Position numbers and translations under genes: made by a program
The notes under the pieces: generated by a model
Told to the model about the DNA's origin: nothing
Databases searched by the model: none
Seen by the model: the letters and a program-made list of their open reading frames with translations, nothing else
Part shown: in pieces, positions 1 to 8,201 of the stretch
How positions within the stretch are numbered: the first letter of the stretch is position 1
Layout of the letters: each line of letters starts with the position of its first letter
Source: Elizabethkingia bruuniana
GTDB taxonomy: Bacteria > Bacteroidota > Bacteroidia > Flavobacteriales > Weeksellaceae
NCBI RefSeq assembly: GCF_002024805.1
Contig: NZ_CP014337.1
Location: 1,674,001 to 1,738,000, forward strand
DNA: 64,000 nt
Reading direction: 5' to 3'

Positions 1-1918
1 CTTTCTCATAATATGCAATCCCTTTTTGGGGATTAAATAATTCTTCAATTTCGGGATCGGTGAGTAACAAACCTATTTCTACCCAACTATCCAGGTCATT
101 TCTTTGAGCGGATAATTCAAACAAGCGAAGCGCTTCCTTATAATTTTGATCTTTCTTCGCATCAAAAGCCATCTTTTTAATGGTTTCTATGTCCATGAAT
201 TGTTCGGGATTACTGCCTGACCGGTCTTTCCAACCGTTGTAAAAGGAAATAAAGTATTCTAAATCTTTGCCCCGAAATGAATACCGATCCAGATAAATAG
301 ATCCATACTCTGGAATCTCAACCTGCTGAATGCTTTTATCTTCATTCATCCTAAACATATTCTCGCCCAGATACAGAAACAGCAAACCTTCTTCTGTACT
401 ATAATTTAAAGGATTAGAAATATACTCGTACAGCTTTTCGGACAAACCATTTTCGAAATCAAACAGTTGATAACCTTCCTTTTTCTGAACTGATAAGAAC
501 CCATGTTCCAGATAATGAATCTGTTTAATTTCGGAATGAGGAGTGATTAACCAAATATCATTGTCAGCATCAAAAAGGCCTAATCCGTTTTGAGTTTCCA
601 ACGTAAAGACATTGTGTTTATATGCGATATCTGGTTTCCCTTTTATTTTAGTAATGTATTCGTTCTTTAAAAGAAACTGATGCTTCAGGGTGTTATAGAT
701 CTTCCAGTTTTTATCTTTACAAACCGCCAAACAATCAAAACGTTCTAATAGCATCAACTGATCTGCCTCCTCTATTACAGGATTACCTTTTTCATCTATC
801 AGCTTGCCTTTTTTATCAAACTTATTTGGTTTAACCCAGAAACAAGCACCCGCTTTTACAATGCTCTCTTCAACAAAATCACCCAGATAATTTCCTTCTT
901 TTGTATAATATCTGCGTTTGCTGGTTCCTTTTTGTTTGGTAAAAAAAAGTTCCGGAAAATAATCATATTCATATGGATTTTCACTTTCAACAGGAATAAT
1001 CATCTCTGCAAAATTAGAAACTCCATATTTACTGCCTGTTTCCACACATAAAAATCCATAAGTAATTACTTCAGTTGAGTCATAATCAGGAGGAAGTATC
1101 CAAGTATTTGAATGGACTTTTAGAATTCCTGTCTTCCCATTCATTTTTATTTCGCCCAAAGGTTCCGATTCAAAATCGAATATATCAAAGGCATCTTCAT
1201 AAATCGGAGGAACCAATTCCTTACCGTTACTCTGCAGATAACCGAACAGACCATCTTTCTGAATCACTGATATACCGTAGTAATAATCTGCTTCAAAAAT
1301 ATCATCATAAATAGCCGGAGCCAGAATACTACCTTTTGAATTCTTCAGACCAAATTTTCCATTTTCTTCGAATATAGAAGAAGCAACTTTCTTGTAAGCA
1401 AGTTCTTCAAAATATCCCAATCCGTAATTGATCCAATCTGTTTGTAAAATATCAAGAAATGACGAGTATCCGTATTGTGAAAACAAGGAATCTAATAAGC
1501 TAAGATTCTGAGTTTCTACTGCTTTTTTATACAGTTTACTTTTCTGCTGAATCTCCACCAACCATTCCTTTGCCTGTGTTTTATGTTTTTCTTCACTCAT
1601 ATTGAATACATCTGTTGCATTCAGTACAAAGGAGTCAAAAGGCAATGCTTCCAGAAACTCAAACATTTTGTTAACAGGTTCGTAGTAGGCTTTTTTATAA
1701 TGTAGCTGATAGGTATCGGCCAGTAGATTGAAAAAGTAACGCAACTGTACAATTCCCTGCTCTTTGTTGGAGAAAAACTCAACACCTTCTACTCTGATAT
1801 CTTCTGCAATGAGAGGGTATAACAATAAAGGAATTTCATAGTTCCATTCGCCCAAATAGGTATCGAATGATTGATTTGTTTTCTGATCGTAGTTGTATAA
1901 ATAAATACGGTGTGCCAT
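1..1918 (-). CDS. WG-repeat protein with Sel1/TPR-like C-terminal part (3' end outside window)
   Basis: An open frame of 639 codons runs from an ATG at 1918 to the window edge without a stop, so the C-terminus is missing. No signal peptide is visible (begins MAHRIYLYNYDQ), so it is probably cytosolic. From about residue 150 it contains WG-type beta repeats of the form GKFGLKNSKG, GLFGYLQSNGK and GKTGILKVHS, each followed by a PxIYxD-like segment. The last visible ~50 residues (KEALRLFELSAQRNDLDSW...) look like a Sel1/TPR unit. WG-repeat proteins are common in Bacteroidota accessory regions and their function is mostly unknown. It is the last visible member of a minus-strand accessory block. 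Family assignment is fairly sure; role is unknown. Confidence 0.8.
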   Translation of the reverse strand, partial: MAHRIYLYNYDQKTNQSFDTYLGEWNYEIPLLLYPLIAEDIRVEGVEFFSNKEQGIVQLRYFFNLLADTYQLHYKKAYYEPVNKMFEFLEALPFDSFVLNATDVFNMSEEKHKTQAKEWLVEIQQKSKLYKKAVETQNLSLLDSLFSQYGYSSFLDILQTDWINYGLGYFEELAYKKVASSIFEENGKFGLKNSKGSILAPAIYDDIFEADYYYGISVIQKDGLFGYLQSNGKELVPPIYEDAFDIFDFESEPLGEIKMNGKTGILKVHSNTWILPPDYDSTEVITYGFLCVETGSKYGVSNFAEMIIPVESENPYEYDYFPELFFTKQKGTSKRRYYTKEGNYLGDFVEESIVKAGACFWVKPNKFDKKGKLIDEKGNPVIEEADQLMLLERFDCLAVCKDKNWKIYNTLKHQFLLKNEYITKIKGKPDIAYKHNVFTLETQNGLGLFDADNDIWLITPHSEIKQIHYLEHGFLSVQKKEGYQLFDFENGLSEKLYEYISNPLNYSTEEGLLFLYLGENMFRMNEDKSIQQVEIPEYGSIYLDRYSFRGKDLEYFISFYNGWKDRSGSNPEQFMDIETIKKMAFDAKKDQNYKEALRLFELSAQRNDLDSWVEIGLLLTDPEIEELFNPQKGIAYYEK

Positions 1919-2125
1919 TCGCTAAAATTACCAAATCCGGTAATCTTAAAACATCCCTGTTTACAGTGATTTTGCAGATTTGTATTATTTGCTTAGAGTG
2001 ACATTCTTCATACTTAACACCTTTATTTTAGTGTTATCCTGCTAAGCTTGGCAAGGTTTAAAACTTTGCCAAGGCCGTTTTAAAAGTTTAAAAAATCAAA
2101 AATGCAAACTTTCAAAAGCTGTTAG

Positions 2126-2410
2126 TTATTTATCGCTTCCCGCACCAAAACTTCCGATTTCGATACTGTATTCCAGATTGGGAATTTTATCTAGAAAAGA
2201 AATGTTTTTATCCATTAATTTACTTTTATTTTCAATAGAGAGCTCTTCCAGACTGGTAAGATTGGCTAAACTTTGTAGGGATTCTATCACACCACTCTGA
2301 AAGAGATGGAGGTATTTAAGAGTTTTGACCGTTGAAATAGCTTCTGTAATGGCTTCAACATCTTTGCAAAGACTTAGATCCAGTTCTTTTAAATTATTGA
2401 AATCTCCCCT
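2126..2410 (-). pseudogene. Leucine-rich-repeat protein, 3' remnant
   Basis: A minus-strand frame ending at the TAA at 2126-2128 encodes about 90 residues with clear leucine-rich-repeat spacing (NLKELDLSLC, TLKYLHLF, NLTSLEELSIEN, IPNLEYSIE). It has no start codon. Upstream it runs into a GC-rich palindrome (2414-2436) and meets an in-frame stop near 2441. On the far side of the palindrome a different frame carries protein-like sequence (PWEWKYSSSRNYCDDF, ILKIDVNL) that could be the preceding part of the same gene. The simplest reading is an LRR gene broken by a palindromic insertion plus a frameshift. LRR identity is by pattern only. Confidence 0.65.
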
Positions 2411-2413
2411 GCT

Positions 2414-2436
2414 GGTGCGAGCATCCTGCTCGTACC
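2414..2436. repeat. REP-like palindrome inside the LRR remnant
   Basis: Ten-base arms GGTGCGAGCA and TGCTCGTACC (one mismatch) are separated by TCC. The sequence is much richer in GC than its surroundings. It lies exactly where the reading frame of the LRR remnant breaks down, which suggests an inserted short palindromic element. It resembles, but is not identical to, the CGAGCG/CGCTCG palindromes at 2639-2653 and 6517-6531. Confidence 0.6.
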
Positions 2437-2664
2437 CACATTACCTAAATTAACATCGATTTTCAAAATTTCTTCAAAATCATCGCAATAATTTCTTGAA
2501 CTGCTATACTTCCATTCCCAGGGTTTTGATGTACATACCTGGTTTTTGTTCAAATACTTTTAGAGACCATGTTTCAATTGGTTTATTATTTTGTTGCCAT
2601 AATTGACAATTTTTCACATTTGAGTTTCTTTCCCTGCACGAGCGAGACGCTCGCGCAAGCGGGG
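2426..2664. repeat. Copy 1 of a ~238-bp intergenic repeat ending in a REP-like palindrome
   Basis: This stretch is nearly identical to 6307-6543, with scattered substitutions and small indels. It begins with CTGCTCGTACCCACATTA, has a shared AT-rich body, and ends with CCTGCACGAGCGAGACGCTC followed by GCGCAAGCGGGG. The terminal palindrome is CGAGCG-aga-CGCTCG at 2639-2653. A second palindrome, GGTGCGAGCA-tcc-TGCTCGTACC with one mismatch (2414-2436), overlaps the other end. On the minus strand both copies preserve the frame encoding PWEWKYSSSRNYCDDF, so the body probably derives from a protein-coding gene. Together with the LRR remnant it accounts for the gene-free stretch 1919-2671. Confidence 0.85.
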
Positions 2665-2671
2665 GCATGAT

Positions 2672-3889
2672 TTAACAGTTATAATACGCTTCGGGGATCT
2701 CAACCTGCTTTTTCGTCATTTGCTCCAATTGCTGAGCAAACTGATCGAAGAAATAAGTGTCTTCTATAAAGACGTACAGATAATTTCCGGTACTAAGATG
2801 CACAATAAGATCTGCGTACCCTGCTCCTTTTGCCGGAAGAACATTCTGAAGTGTAAAATATTTAATTTTTTCAAGATCTAAAATCAATGCAGTATCTATT
2901 CCTGCAAATCCGATTTTATGATTGGTATTATCTATCCAGATACCACTTTTTCCTCCCAGTAGTTCTTTTACCTTTAGCGGAATGTGTTTAATGCCGTCGT
3001 GATCGATATAACTGACTTTCATATCTAATCTGTTATGGAAGGATATTAGTCTGGATATTTCCATCATTTCTTCGTATTCTTTATTCTCTAAAAAATACCT
3101 GTATTCTCTTTTGTTATAGAAATGAAGCGATGTGCTGCCATCATCATAGGCATATTCTTTATCGTAGGTATAGCATATAGAAGCATTTATACCATTTGCC
3201 AAAACAAATTGCAGATAACATTGGTCTTCTCTTTCATAGCCGTATTGATTAATATCAATATCGTCATCAATCCAAAGTCCTCTCAATTGCTGATAGCTTT
3301 TATCAGTATTGGTTTCGTCATACAGGTTCACGAAAAACTCTTGCACAGGGCGATTAGTACTGATGTTGTCAGCATATATTTCTAATTGATCGATAAGGAT
3401 GCCTTCTATTCTAACAGGATATCTGAATCTTAAATATCTGGCACCAAAATCGGTAAAATAAGCTTCTACACAACCCGATGCTTCCAGTTGTTCGTAAGTA
3501 GTATCCCAAGACATCATCTGCCGGGGCTGTGCATATACTTCGTAGCCAAAATCGACATCATCCGGATATTCGTCAAGAATCTGATAATTCCGAGGCATTT
3601 TTTTTGCCCAAATTTTTACTTTATCATCTTCATTTCCGGCTTTACATACTGCAAAAAAGGTTTCGTCATCAAAACCAAACCGATCTGACAATTCTTGATA
3701 TACTTCTGCAAAACCTTTCAGCTCGGTAGATATATAGTGTTGGTGATCTGCGAAAACAAACAGAAAGGGTACATCTCCTAAAATCTGTACATATGCATAT
3801 TGTAGTGACTGAATATTTGCATTTTCAATATTACTATGATCTTTATAAAAAAGTGTATCTCCCTCTATCCAGGTTCCTTTATTATCCAT
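2672..3889 (-). CDS. Uncharacterised 405-aa cytosolic protein
   Basis: Complete frame from ATG at 3889. No signal peptide or membrane segment; the protein is acidic and rich in aromatic residues. The N-terminal ~90 residues (GTWIEGDTLFYKD...LFVFADHQHYISTEL) and the C-terminal ~80 residues (GKSGIWIDNTNHKIGFAGIDTALILDLEKIKYFTL...LYVFIEDTYFFDQFAQQLEQM) resemble each other in style. Each reads like a small beta-rich domain describing a value and a threshold, so an internal duplication is possible. I do not recognise the family. It sits with an SMI1/KNR4 protein and other orphan proteins in a one-strand block, so an immunity-type or contact-dependent role is possible, but this is inference from neighbourhood only. 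Confidence 0.7.
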   Translation of the reverse strand: MDNKGTWIEGDTLFYKDHSNIENANIQSLQYAYVQILGDVPFLFVFADHQHYISTELKGFAEVYQELSDRFGFDDETFFAVCKAGNEDDKVKIWAKKMPRNYQILDEYPDDVDFGYEVYAQPRQMMSWDTTYEQLEASGCVEAYFTDFGARYLRFRYPVRIEGILIDQLEIYADNISTNRPVQEFFVNLYDETNTDKSYQQLRGLWIDDDIDINQYGYEREDQCYLQFVLANGINASICYTYDKEYAYDDGSTSLHFYNKREYRYFLENKEYEEMMEISRLISFHNRLDMKVSYIDHDGIKHIPLKVKELLGGKSGIWIDNTNHKIGFAGIDTALILDLEKIKYFTLQNVLPAKGAGYADLIVHLSTGNYLYVFIEDTYFFDQFAQQLEQMTKKQVEIPEAYYNC

Positions 3890-3935
3890 TTACGGTTTCT
3901 CTTATATATTTTGTAAAGTTGAGTTTTCTATCAGA

Positions 3936-4700
3936 TTAAGTGTATTCTAAACAAATGACAGCTTTTTTAAGCCCTTTGTCATAAAATAAAAATACTTGGT
4001 CTGCCGAATTTTGTTGAAAATCATAGCCCTCCAAACATGCAATATAATCCATCAGGGTTCCGTCAGGTTTAAAGGGTTTCTCAATGAGGTTTTCACCTCC
4101 GAAATTGCATTCTTCTAAGGGGAGCGCATTGGTATTAAGTTCTTCAAAAATACCAAAAATCTTATTTTGTAAACGTTCCTCTGCATATTCTGAGTAATTA
4201 TCTTTCTCCAGATCTTCAACTGTAAGCTTACGTAAACGCTCTAAGCGGCGAATGTCATCCACCTCTAAGCCTGGCCGATTGAAATCTTTTTCATAAAGCT
4301 TATTGTGTTTTTGATAATATTCCTTTTTTAATTGATACATGGCCTCATTCATGTTGTATTCAATTTCTAAATCTGAATAACTGCTTCCATAATTTTCTGG
4401 GGAAATCACGGTATGTGCTGAGAAATAATTCCAATCTGCATCAAATTTGTATTTACCATCAATTACATCGAAACCAAACATATCTGCTTTGGTATATTCT
4501 GTATGGTATTCTGGTGTATCCTCTCCGACACAGCCATCGTAAATTTCCTTTACAGAAACAATGTGCAGCCATTGATCTTCTGCTGGATCAATAAGTTTTA
4601 AATTAATTGAACAAATCGGAAGAAAATATTTTTTATAATTCTCCATATCATCATAAAACACATCTTCATACTCCGGAAAAATTTTTATTAAATCTGTCAT
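3936..4700 (-). CDS. Uncharacterised 254-aa cytosolic protein
   Basis: Complete frame from ATG at 4700, which lies one base past the stop of the lipoprotein gene upstream (stop 4702-4704), so the two are probably co-transcribed and translationally coupled. It has no signal peptide. It is acidic (many D/E/Y) with a charged helical middle (LERLRKLTVEDLEKDNYSEY) and a beta-rich C-terminus (QVFLFYDKGLKKAVICLEYT) of the kind seen in small immunity-like proteins. I do not recognise the family. The tight linkage to the lipoprotein and the SUKH protein suggests one functional unit. Confidence 0.7.
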   Translation of the reverse strand: MTDLIKIFPEYEDVFYDDMENYKKYFLPICSINLKLIDPAEDQWLHIVSVKEIYDGCVGEDTPEYHTEYTKADMFGFDVIDGKYKFDADWNYFSAHTVISPENYGSSYSDLEIEYNMNEAMYQLKKEYYQKHNKLYEKDFNRPGLEVDDIRRLERLRKLTVEDLEKDNYSEYAEERLQNKIFGIFEELNTNALPLEECNFGGENLIEKPFKPDGTLMDYIACLEGYDFQQNSADQVFLFYDKGLKKAVICLEYT

Positions 4701-4701
4701 T

Positions 4702-5157
4702 TTATTTTCTTGTGAGTTTTAACTGTTCTCCTTCTTTTACAAGATCGAAAACCATTTCTTTAGATGGTTTGAAAATTTGTATTGGTGCGTCACAGAAATC
4801 GGACTTGCTAATGCTGTCAACTTCCATTTTTATCTGGTTAGCTTCCGTAAAATAATACCTGCCGTGCACCTCAGTAAAGCAATCATTCCCACATTCCCAT
4901 GCATCATAGCTTCTGAATTTTTCTGCATCTAAAAAGTTGACAGCATGAAAGTTGAAAATAACTGCAGTGTCAATTCTTGGAGACATATAATAAGTTTTCC
5001 CACCATCCGGAGCTATAAGTCCTCCTTCATTAACAATCCAGTGGGTGTTTTTCAGATAATTCGGGAAGTTCGCTTTTTTTCTTTCCGGCTCTTTGCAACT
5101 GAAGATTATAATCAACAGGACGCTTAAAAACAGGAAAGCAAAATTCTTTTTCATCAT
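4702..5157 (-). CDS. Small lipoprotein, unknown function
   Basis: I chose the start at 5157 (MMKKN) over an in-frame ATG at 5205. It puts a lipoprotein signal peptide at the N-terminus (positively charged start, hydrophobic FAFLFLSVLLIII, lipobox FSC with Cys21), and the longer start would overlap the SUKH gene. The mature protein (~130 residues) begins with a charged linker and then reads like a small beta-barrel: NTHWIVNEGGLIAPDGG, YYFTEANQIKMEVDS, MVFDLVKEGEQLKLTRK. Two cysteines in WECGNDC may form a disulfide. Such fold-like lipoproteins are common in Bacteroidota. No function is assigned. Confidence 0.75.
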   Translation of the reverse strand: MMKKNFAFLFLSVLLIIIFSCKEPERKKANFPNYLKNTHWIVNEGGLIAPDGGKTYYMSPRIDTAVIFNFHAVNFLDAEKFRSYDAWECGNDCFTEVHGRYYFTEANQIKMEVDSISKSDFCDAPIQIFKPSKEMVFDLVKEGEQLKLTRK

Positions 5158-5188
5158 TGTGTTTTTTATAATTATTGAGTCAATTACT

Positions 5189-5899
5189 CTATTTCCAATA
5201 ATCAAATTTTGTATTCAATTTATCAAAAGCCATTTTCTGCTTAATAAGCTTTTCAAGCTCGTCAAAAGTCAACAGACCTTTTGCCTCAAATTCACCGCCA
5301 TTGGGTGTTTTGTAGGTATATTCAAAAATATCAAGCTTGTAAAGATCCTCCAGAATTTCGACTTGTTCAGGTTTTAAATATTTACGGTGTGTCTTCAGCT
5401 GATTATGCAGATTCTGTTTGATTTCTTCTTCAGAATCCTCATAAGCCATAGAATATTCATCTATTTCGGTTAAAGATTCCAAAAGCTGTCTAAAGATAAA
5501 ATCCTGCAGATTTTTGGCTAAAATTTCAGCATCTGAATCATGACCGAAAAAAGTAATGGGAATTTCACCATTATTCTCCATATCCAATTGGAAAACATAC
5601 AAATCTCCGGCTCCGTTTTTTGCCAGAGGAACCATTCGGTATTTAGGATTGATATCGTATACTTCATGGTTAATAATTTCCCTGATTCCATTGCGATAAA
5701 CGATCGGATCCCATATTTCGATATCACTTCCAAACAAAAGTAAAGGCGGATTTTCTTTTAACGTTGGAAAAACATTAGTGTACCAACCGTTTCCATCAGA
5801 ACACCAATCGAGCATTTTATCAGCATATAATTGCTTATAAAGCTCCGGATAAGTAAAATTAAATTCTCTTTCTAATTCTTCTAAAGTATTCATAAGCAT
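5189..5899 (-). CDS. SMI1/KNR4 (SUKH) family protein
   Basis: 236 residues with no signal peptide. The first ~150 residues match the SMI1/KNR4 (SUKH) pattern: an opening helix ELEREFNFTYPELYKQLYADKML, a central GSDIEIWDPIVYRNGI segment, then RMVPLAKNGAGDLYVFQLD and a closing ITFFGHDSDAEILAKNLQDFIFRQL. The GAGDLYVF strand followed by a late D/E-rich helix is typical. The C-terminal ~85 residues are an added helical, charged part. SUKH proteins are a known class of immunity proteins in bacterial polymorphic-toxin systems, although some have other roles. No toxin gene is visible in the window. Confidence 0.88.
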   Translation of the reverse strand: MLMNTLEELEREFNFTYPELYKQLYADKMLDWCSDGNGWYTNVFPTLKENPPLLLFGSDIEIWDPIVYRNGIREIINHEVYDINPKYRMVPLAKNGAGDLYVFQLDMENNGEIPITFFGHDSDAEILAKNLQDFIFRQLLESLTEIDEYSMAYEDSEEEIKQNLHNQLKTHRKYLKPEQVEILEDLYKLDIFEYTYKTPNGGEFEAKGLLTFDELEKLIKQKMAFDKLNTKFDYWK

Positions 5900-6000
5900 G
5901 TTTAAACAGTTTCTCTAAATATTTCTGGTATTTCCCAGACTATAACGGTGTATTTTTGATCAAAAATATTAGAACACAGCTTGTTAGCATGGTGACATCT

Positions 6001-6258
6001 TTACTCGTAAACCTTCGCACCTTTAAAAATATCTGCAAAGGTTGACCAGTCTGGCTTGTCAGCATTTATACCGAGTTTCATATTGTCATAATAACCCTGA
6101 ACGTCTTCTGTGTATGCACTTAATGCTTCCAGAAAGTCGGGCAATGTTTTGTTTTCCCAATTTTCAGGATCGTCTAAGAGGTCCTTTCGTAATAAGTCAA
6201 GAAACCTAATGAAGCTTTGCCTGTCTGTAACTTTAAAGTTGTTAAGTGTATCATTCAT
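6001..6258 (-). CDS. DUF7660-like small protein
   Basis: 85 residues, cytosolic, helical. The pattern RQSFIRFLDLLRKDL...WENKTLPDFLEAL..YTEDVQGYY....PDWSTFADIFKGAKVYE matches my recollection of the DUF7660 family: a serine-phenylalanine start, a WENKTL segment, and the closing W-F-A-D-GA-YE signature. Genes of this sort are often found next to SUKH-type and other immunity-like genes in accessory clusters, as here. Function is unknown. Its upstream region contains the second copy of the 238-bp repeat. Confidence 0.75.
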   Translation of the reverse strand: MNDTLNNFKVTDRQSFIRFLDLLRKDLLDDPENWENKTLPDFLEALSAYTEDVQGYYDNMKLGINADKPDWSTFADIFKGAKVYE

Positions 6259-6306
6259 ATAATTGGCTATAATATTTTCGAGTTTTACGTTTGATCAGCA
6301 TTCTCC

Positions 6307-6543
6307 CTGCTCGTATCCACATTATCTATTAACATCGATTTTCAAAATTTGTCCAAAATCATCGCAATAATTTCTTGAACTGCTATACTTCCACTCCCAG
6401 GGTTTTGATGTATATAGTCTGGTTTTTGTTCAAATACTTTTAAAGACTATGTTTCAATTGGTTTATTATTTTGTTGCCATAATTGATAATTTTTTACTTG
6501 AATTTCTTTCCCTGCACGAGCGAGACGCTCGCGCAAGCGGGGA
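6307..6543. repeat. Copy 2 of the ~238-bp intergenic repeat
   Basis: Near-identical to 2426-2664 in the same orientation. It starts at CTGCTCGTATCCACATTA and ends with the same CCTGCACGAGCGAGACGCTC motif and GCGGGG tail; the palindrome CGAGCG-aga-CGCTCG is at 6517-6531. The body differs from copy 1 at scattered positions, for example an extra base near 6415 and a different stretch around 6495. Only the tail end of the left palindrome is present. It fills most of the gene-free interval 6259-6574. Confidence 0.85.
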
Positions 6544-6574
6544 TCAATATTGCAATACCCTAATTTTCAAGTGA

Positions 6575-7105
6575 TTATATTTTTGCAAAGAAATTAAAGG
6601 TTTTTTCAGCAATAAGCTTTGGGGTTGTACCAAATGTATCCTTGATTCGGTCTTCGTACAACTCAATTTTAATTATTTTAATGTCACCCGGGATTTTATA
6701 GGTTTCATCTTTTGTATAATTATAACCCACTACATCAGAGCCTTCTTTACCTGGAATCTTTTTGACTTCTGCATAGTATCTCAGCGTTATGCTATTGCCT
6801 TTATGCTCTCCTTTTTCAAAACGAATTTTCCTAATCTTATTAATGTTAAGTCCACCTGAACTGATATTTCCCTGTATACGAAACTTTAGTATTTCAGCAT
6901 TTTTGGAAATCATAAAAATCATAGGATTAAGACGCTCCGTAGCTTCTTTACGAGTTGTATAAGTGTGTTTCCCGCCTGTCTCCGGAACTTCTCTTGTAAC
7001 CCGATTGGGTTCTGAGTAAATAGTCGTAATATTCAGTTTCTGAGCATTGGTTTCACAGCTAAACAAAGTCAAAAATGAAGCTAAAATCATGAGTTGTTTC
7101 ACCAT
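6575..7105 (-). CDS. Predicted lipoprotein, 176 aa, unknown function
   Basis: Begins MVKQLMILASFLTLFSC, a lipoprotein signal peptide with lipobox Cys17. The mature part is small, basic and beta-rich (IFMISKNAEILKFRIQGNI, ITLRYYAEVKKI, DIKIIKIELYEDRI) and ends KTFNFFAKI. It has no domain that I recognise. The stop codon directly abuts the downstream gene-free stretch containing repeat copy 2. It lies in the run of minus-strand envelope proteins from 6.6 to 9.7 kb. Confidence 0.72.
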   Translation of the reverse strand: MVKQLMILASFLTLFSCETNAQKLNITTIYSEPNRVTREVPETGGKHTYTTRKEATERLNPMIFMISKNAEILKFRIQGNISSGGLNINKIRKIRFEKGEHKGNSITLRYYAEVKKIPGKEGSDVVGYNYTKDETYKIPGDIKIIKIELYEDRIKDTFGTTPKLIAEKTFNFFAKI

Positions 7106-7209
7106 TTTATTTTTAATAAATCTTTGATTTAAAGATAGCCAAAGCTGTTGTATGAAAACATCCCTGATAATAGTGGTTTTTATAAAATTTCACCAATGAT
7201 CATACTCTA

Positions 7210-7839
7210 TTATATTCCTTTTTTGGCGTCTTTCAATATTTTTTCAGCTTTCAGTCTTATTGCTTTGGGTAATAAATTGAAATTGGCATCCCTTTCTTCG
7301 TGATACTGATCCTCTTCCTGATATGGAATCCATCCGGTAATTTTTGATTTTGAAAGTGTTTTTTGACCTCTTTTGGTATAGACAATAACTTTCAATGGCT
7401 TGGCATCTAATCCGTCTGATTCTCCAAAATAAGTCAGGTAAAACTCTGGAAAACCATCTTTGTCTGCATCACCGACTTCACAATAGTTAATGAGGTACAT
7501 CGGTTGTCCCAGGTCTTTTGCAAAGTCTTTAAAGGTTATTTGCGGAATTAATCCACCATGGTCTTCCAGAAAAATTCCTGAGTGTAAATCTTTGGGAATA
7601 CCATTGAAATAAGTGCCTTTTTCAACTTTTTTTTCATTAAGATACCAAACATAACTTCCATGGTTAGGAACAAAGGAAGTTGCAATCATCACTGGATTTC
7701 CTTCTAATGGATTTCCAAGTTCTTCAATAATCTCTTTGTATTTTTTATCTGAAGAAAAATATACTCCTGTTCTTATTTGTGCAAAAGATGATATACTTAT
7801 CATAAAGGCAGCAACAGGTAATAGTTTTCTGAAAATCAT
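7210..7839 (-). CDS. Secreted protein with a calcium-loop-like motif
   Basis: 209 residues with an N-terminal signal peptide (MIFRKLLPVAAFMISISSFAQ, cleavage likely after SFA). The central part contains EVGDADKDGFPEFYLTYFGES, where DADKDG-PE resembles the EF-hand-like loop of repeat-type secreted proteins that track a measured quantity. The preceding YLINYCEVGD and following KPLKVIVYTKRG complete a beta-rich domain. Family not identified; similar signal-peptide proteins with GDADKDGFPEFY loops occur in flavobacteria. It is probably periplasmic. Confidence 0.7.
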   Translation of the reverse strand: MIFRKLLPVAAFMISISSFAQIRTGVYFSSDKKYKEIIEELGNPLEGNPVMIATSFVPNHGSYVWYLNEKKVEKGTYFNGIPKDLHSGIFLEDHGGLIPQITFKDFAKDLGQPMYLINYCEVGDADKDGFPEFYLTYFGESDGLDAKPLKVIVYTKRGQKTLSKSKITGWIPYQEEDQYHEERDANFNLLPKAIRLKAEKILKDAKKGI

Positions 7840-7952
7840 AGTGTATATTATTTTGAGTGTATTGTTTAATTCTGTTTGTATTCTTATCCAAAACCAGTTT
7901 TATATATTCTGGTTTATCTCACTTTTAGCAACCGCTTCAGGATTCAGGATAT

Positions 7953-8168
7953 TCAATTGATATTATAGAAATATAATGCTGTTAAAACTACTACAATAAT
8001 TCCGGAAATCAGAAATGAAAGAACGTAATAAAGCACTTTTTGATGTTTTTTCCGTATAGAATTAATGATGAAAATAATGAGCGTATAAGAAAGTCCTGCC
8101 CCGAAGAACAGAGCCAAAGCGGTAATAATCAAAGCTCTTTCCAGGTGTAAATCTGCGGATGATAACAT
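7953..8168 (-). CDS. Small two-helix membrane protein
   Basis: 71 residues with two strong hydrophobic segments (ALIITALALFFGAGLSYTLIIFII, about residues 12-36, and VLYYVLSFLISGIIVVVLTALYFY, about 45-69) separated by a basic turn (NSIRKKHQK). The positive turn suggests that the loop is cytoplasmic. It is 33 bp downstream of the 493-aa lipoprotein gene on the same strand and may be co-transcribed. No family recognised. Confidence 0.6.
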   Translation of the reverse strand: MLSSADLHLERALIITALALFFGAGLSYTLIIFIINSIRKKHQKVLYYVLSFLISGIIVVVLTALYFYNIN

Positions 8169-8201
8169 ACTTAAATTAAATATTGAGATTAAACTACATG
8201 A

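Noticed and set aside
2414-2664. Insertion sequence
   Set aside because: No transposase ORF and no clear terminal inverted repeats of an IS; only short palindromes and gene-like sequence.
5093-5377. 94-codon plus-strand frame
   Set aside because: Spans two real minus-strand genes and their junction; composition typical of antisense AT-rich sequence.
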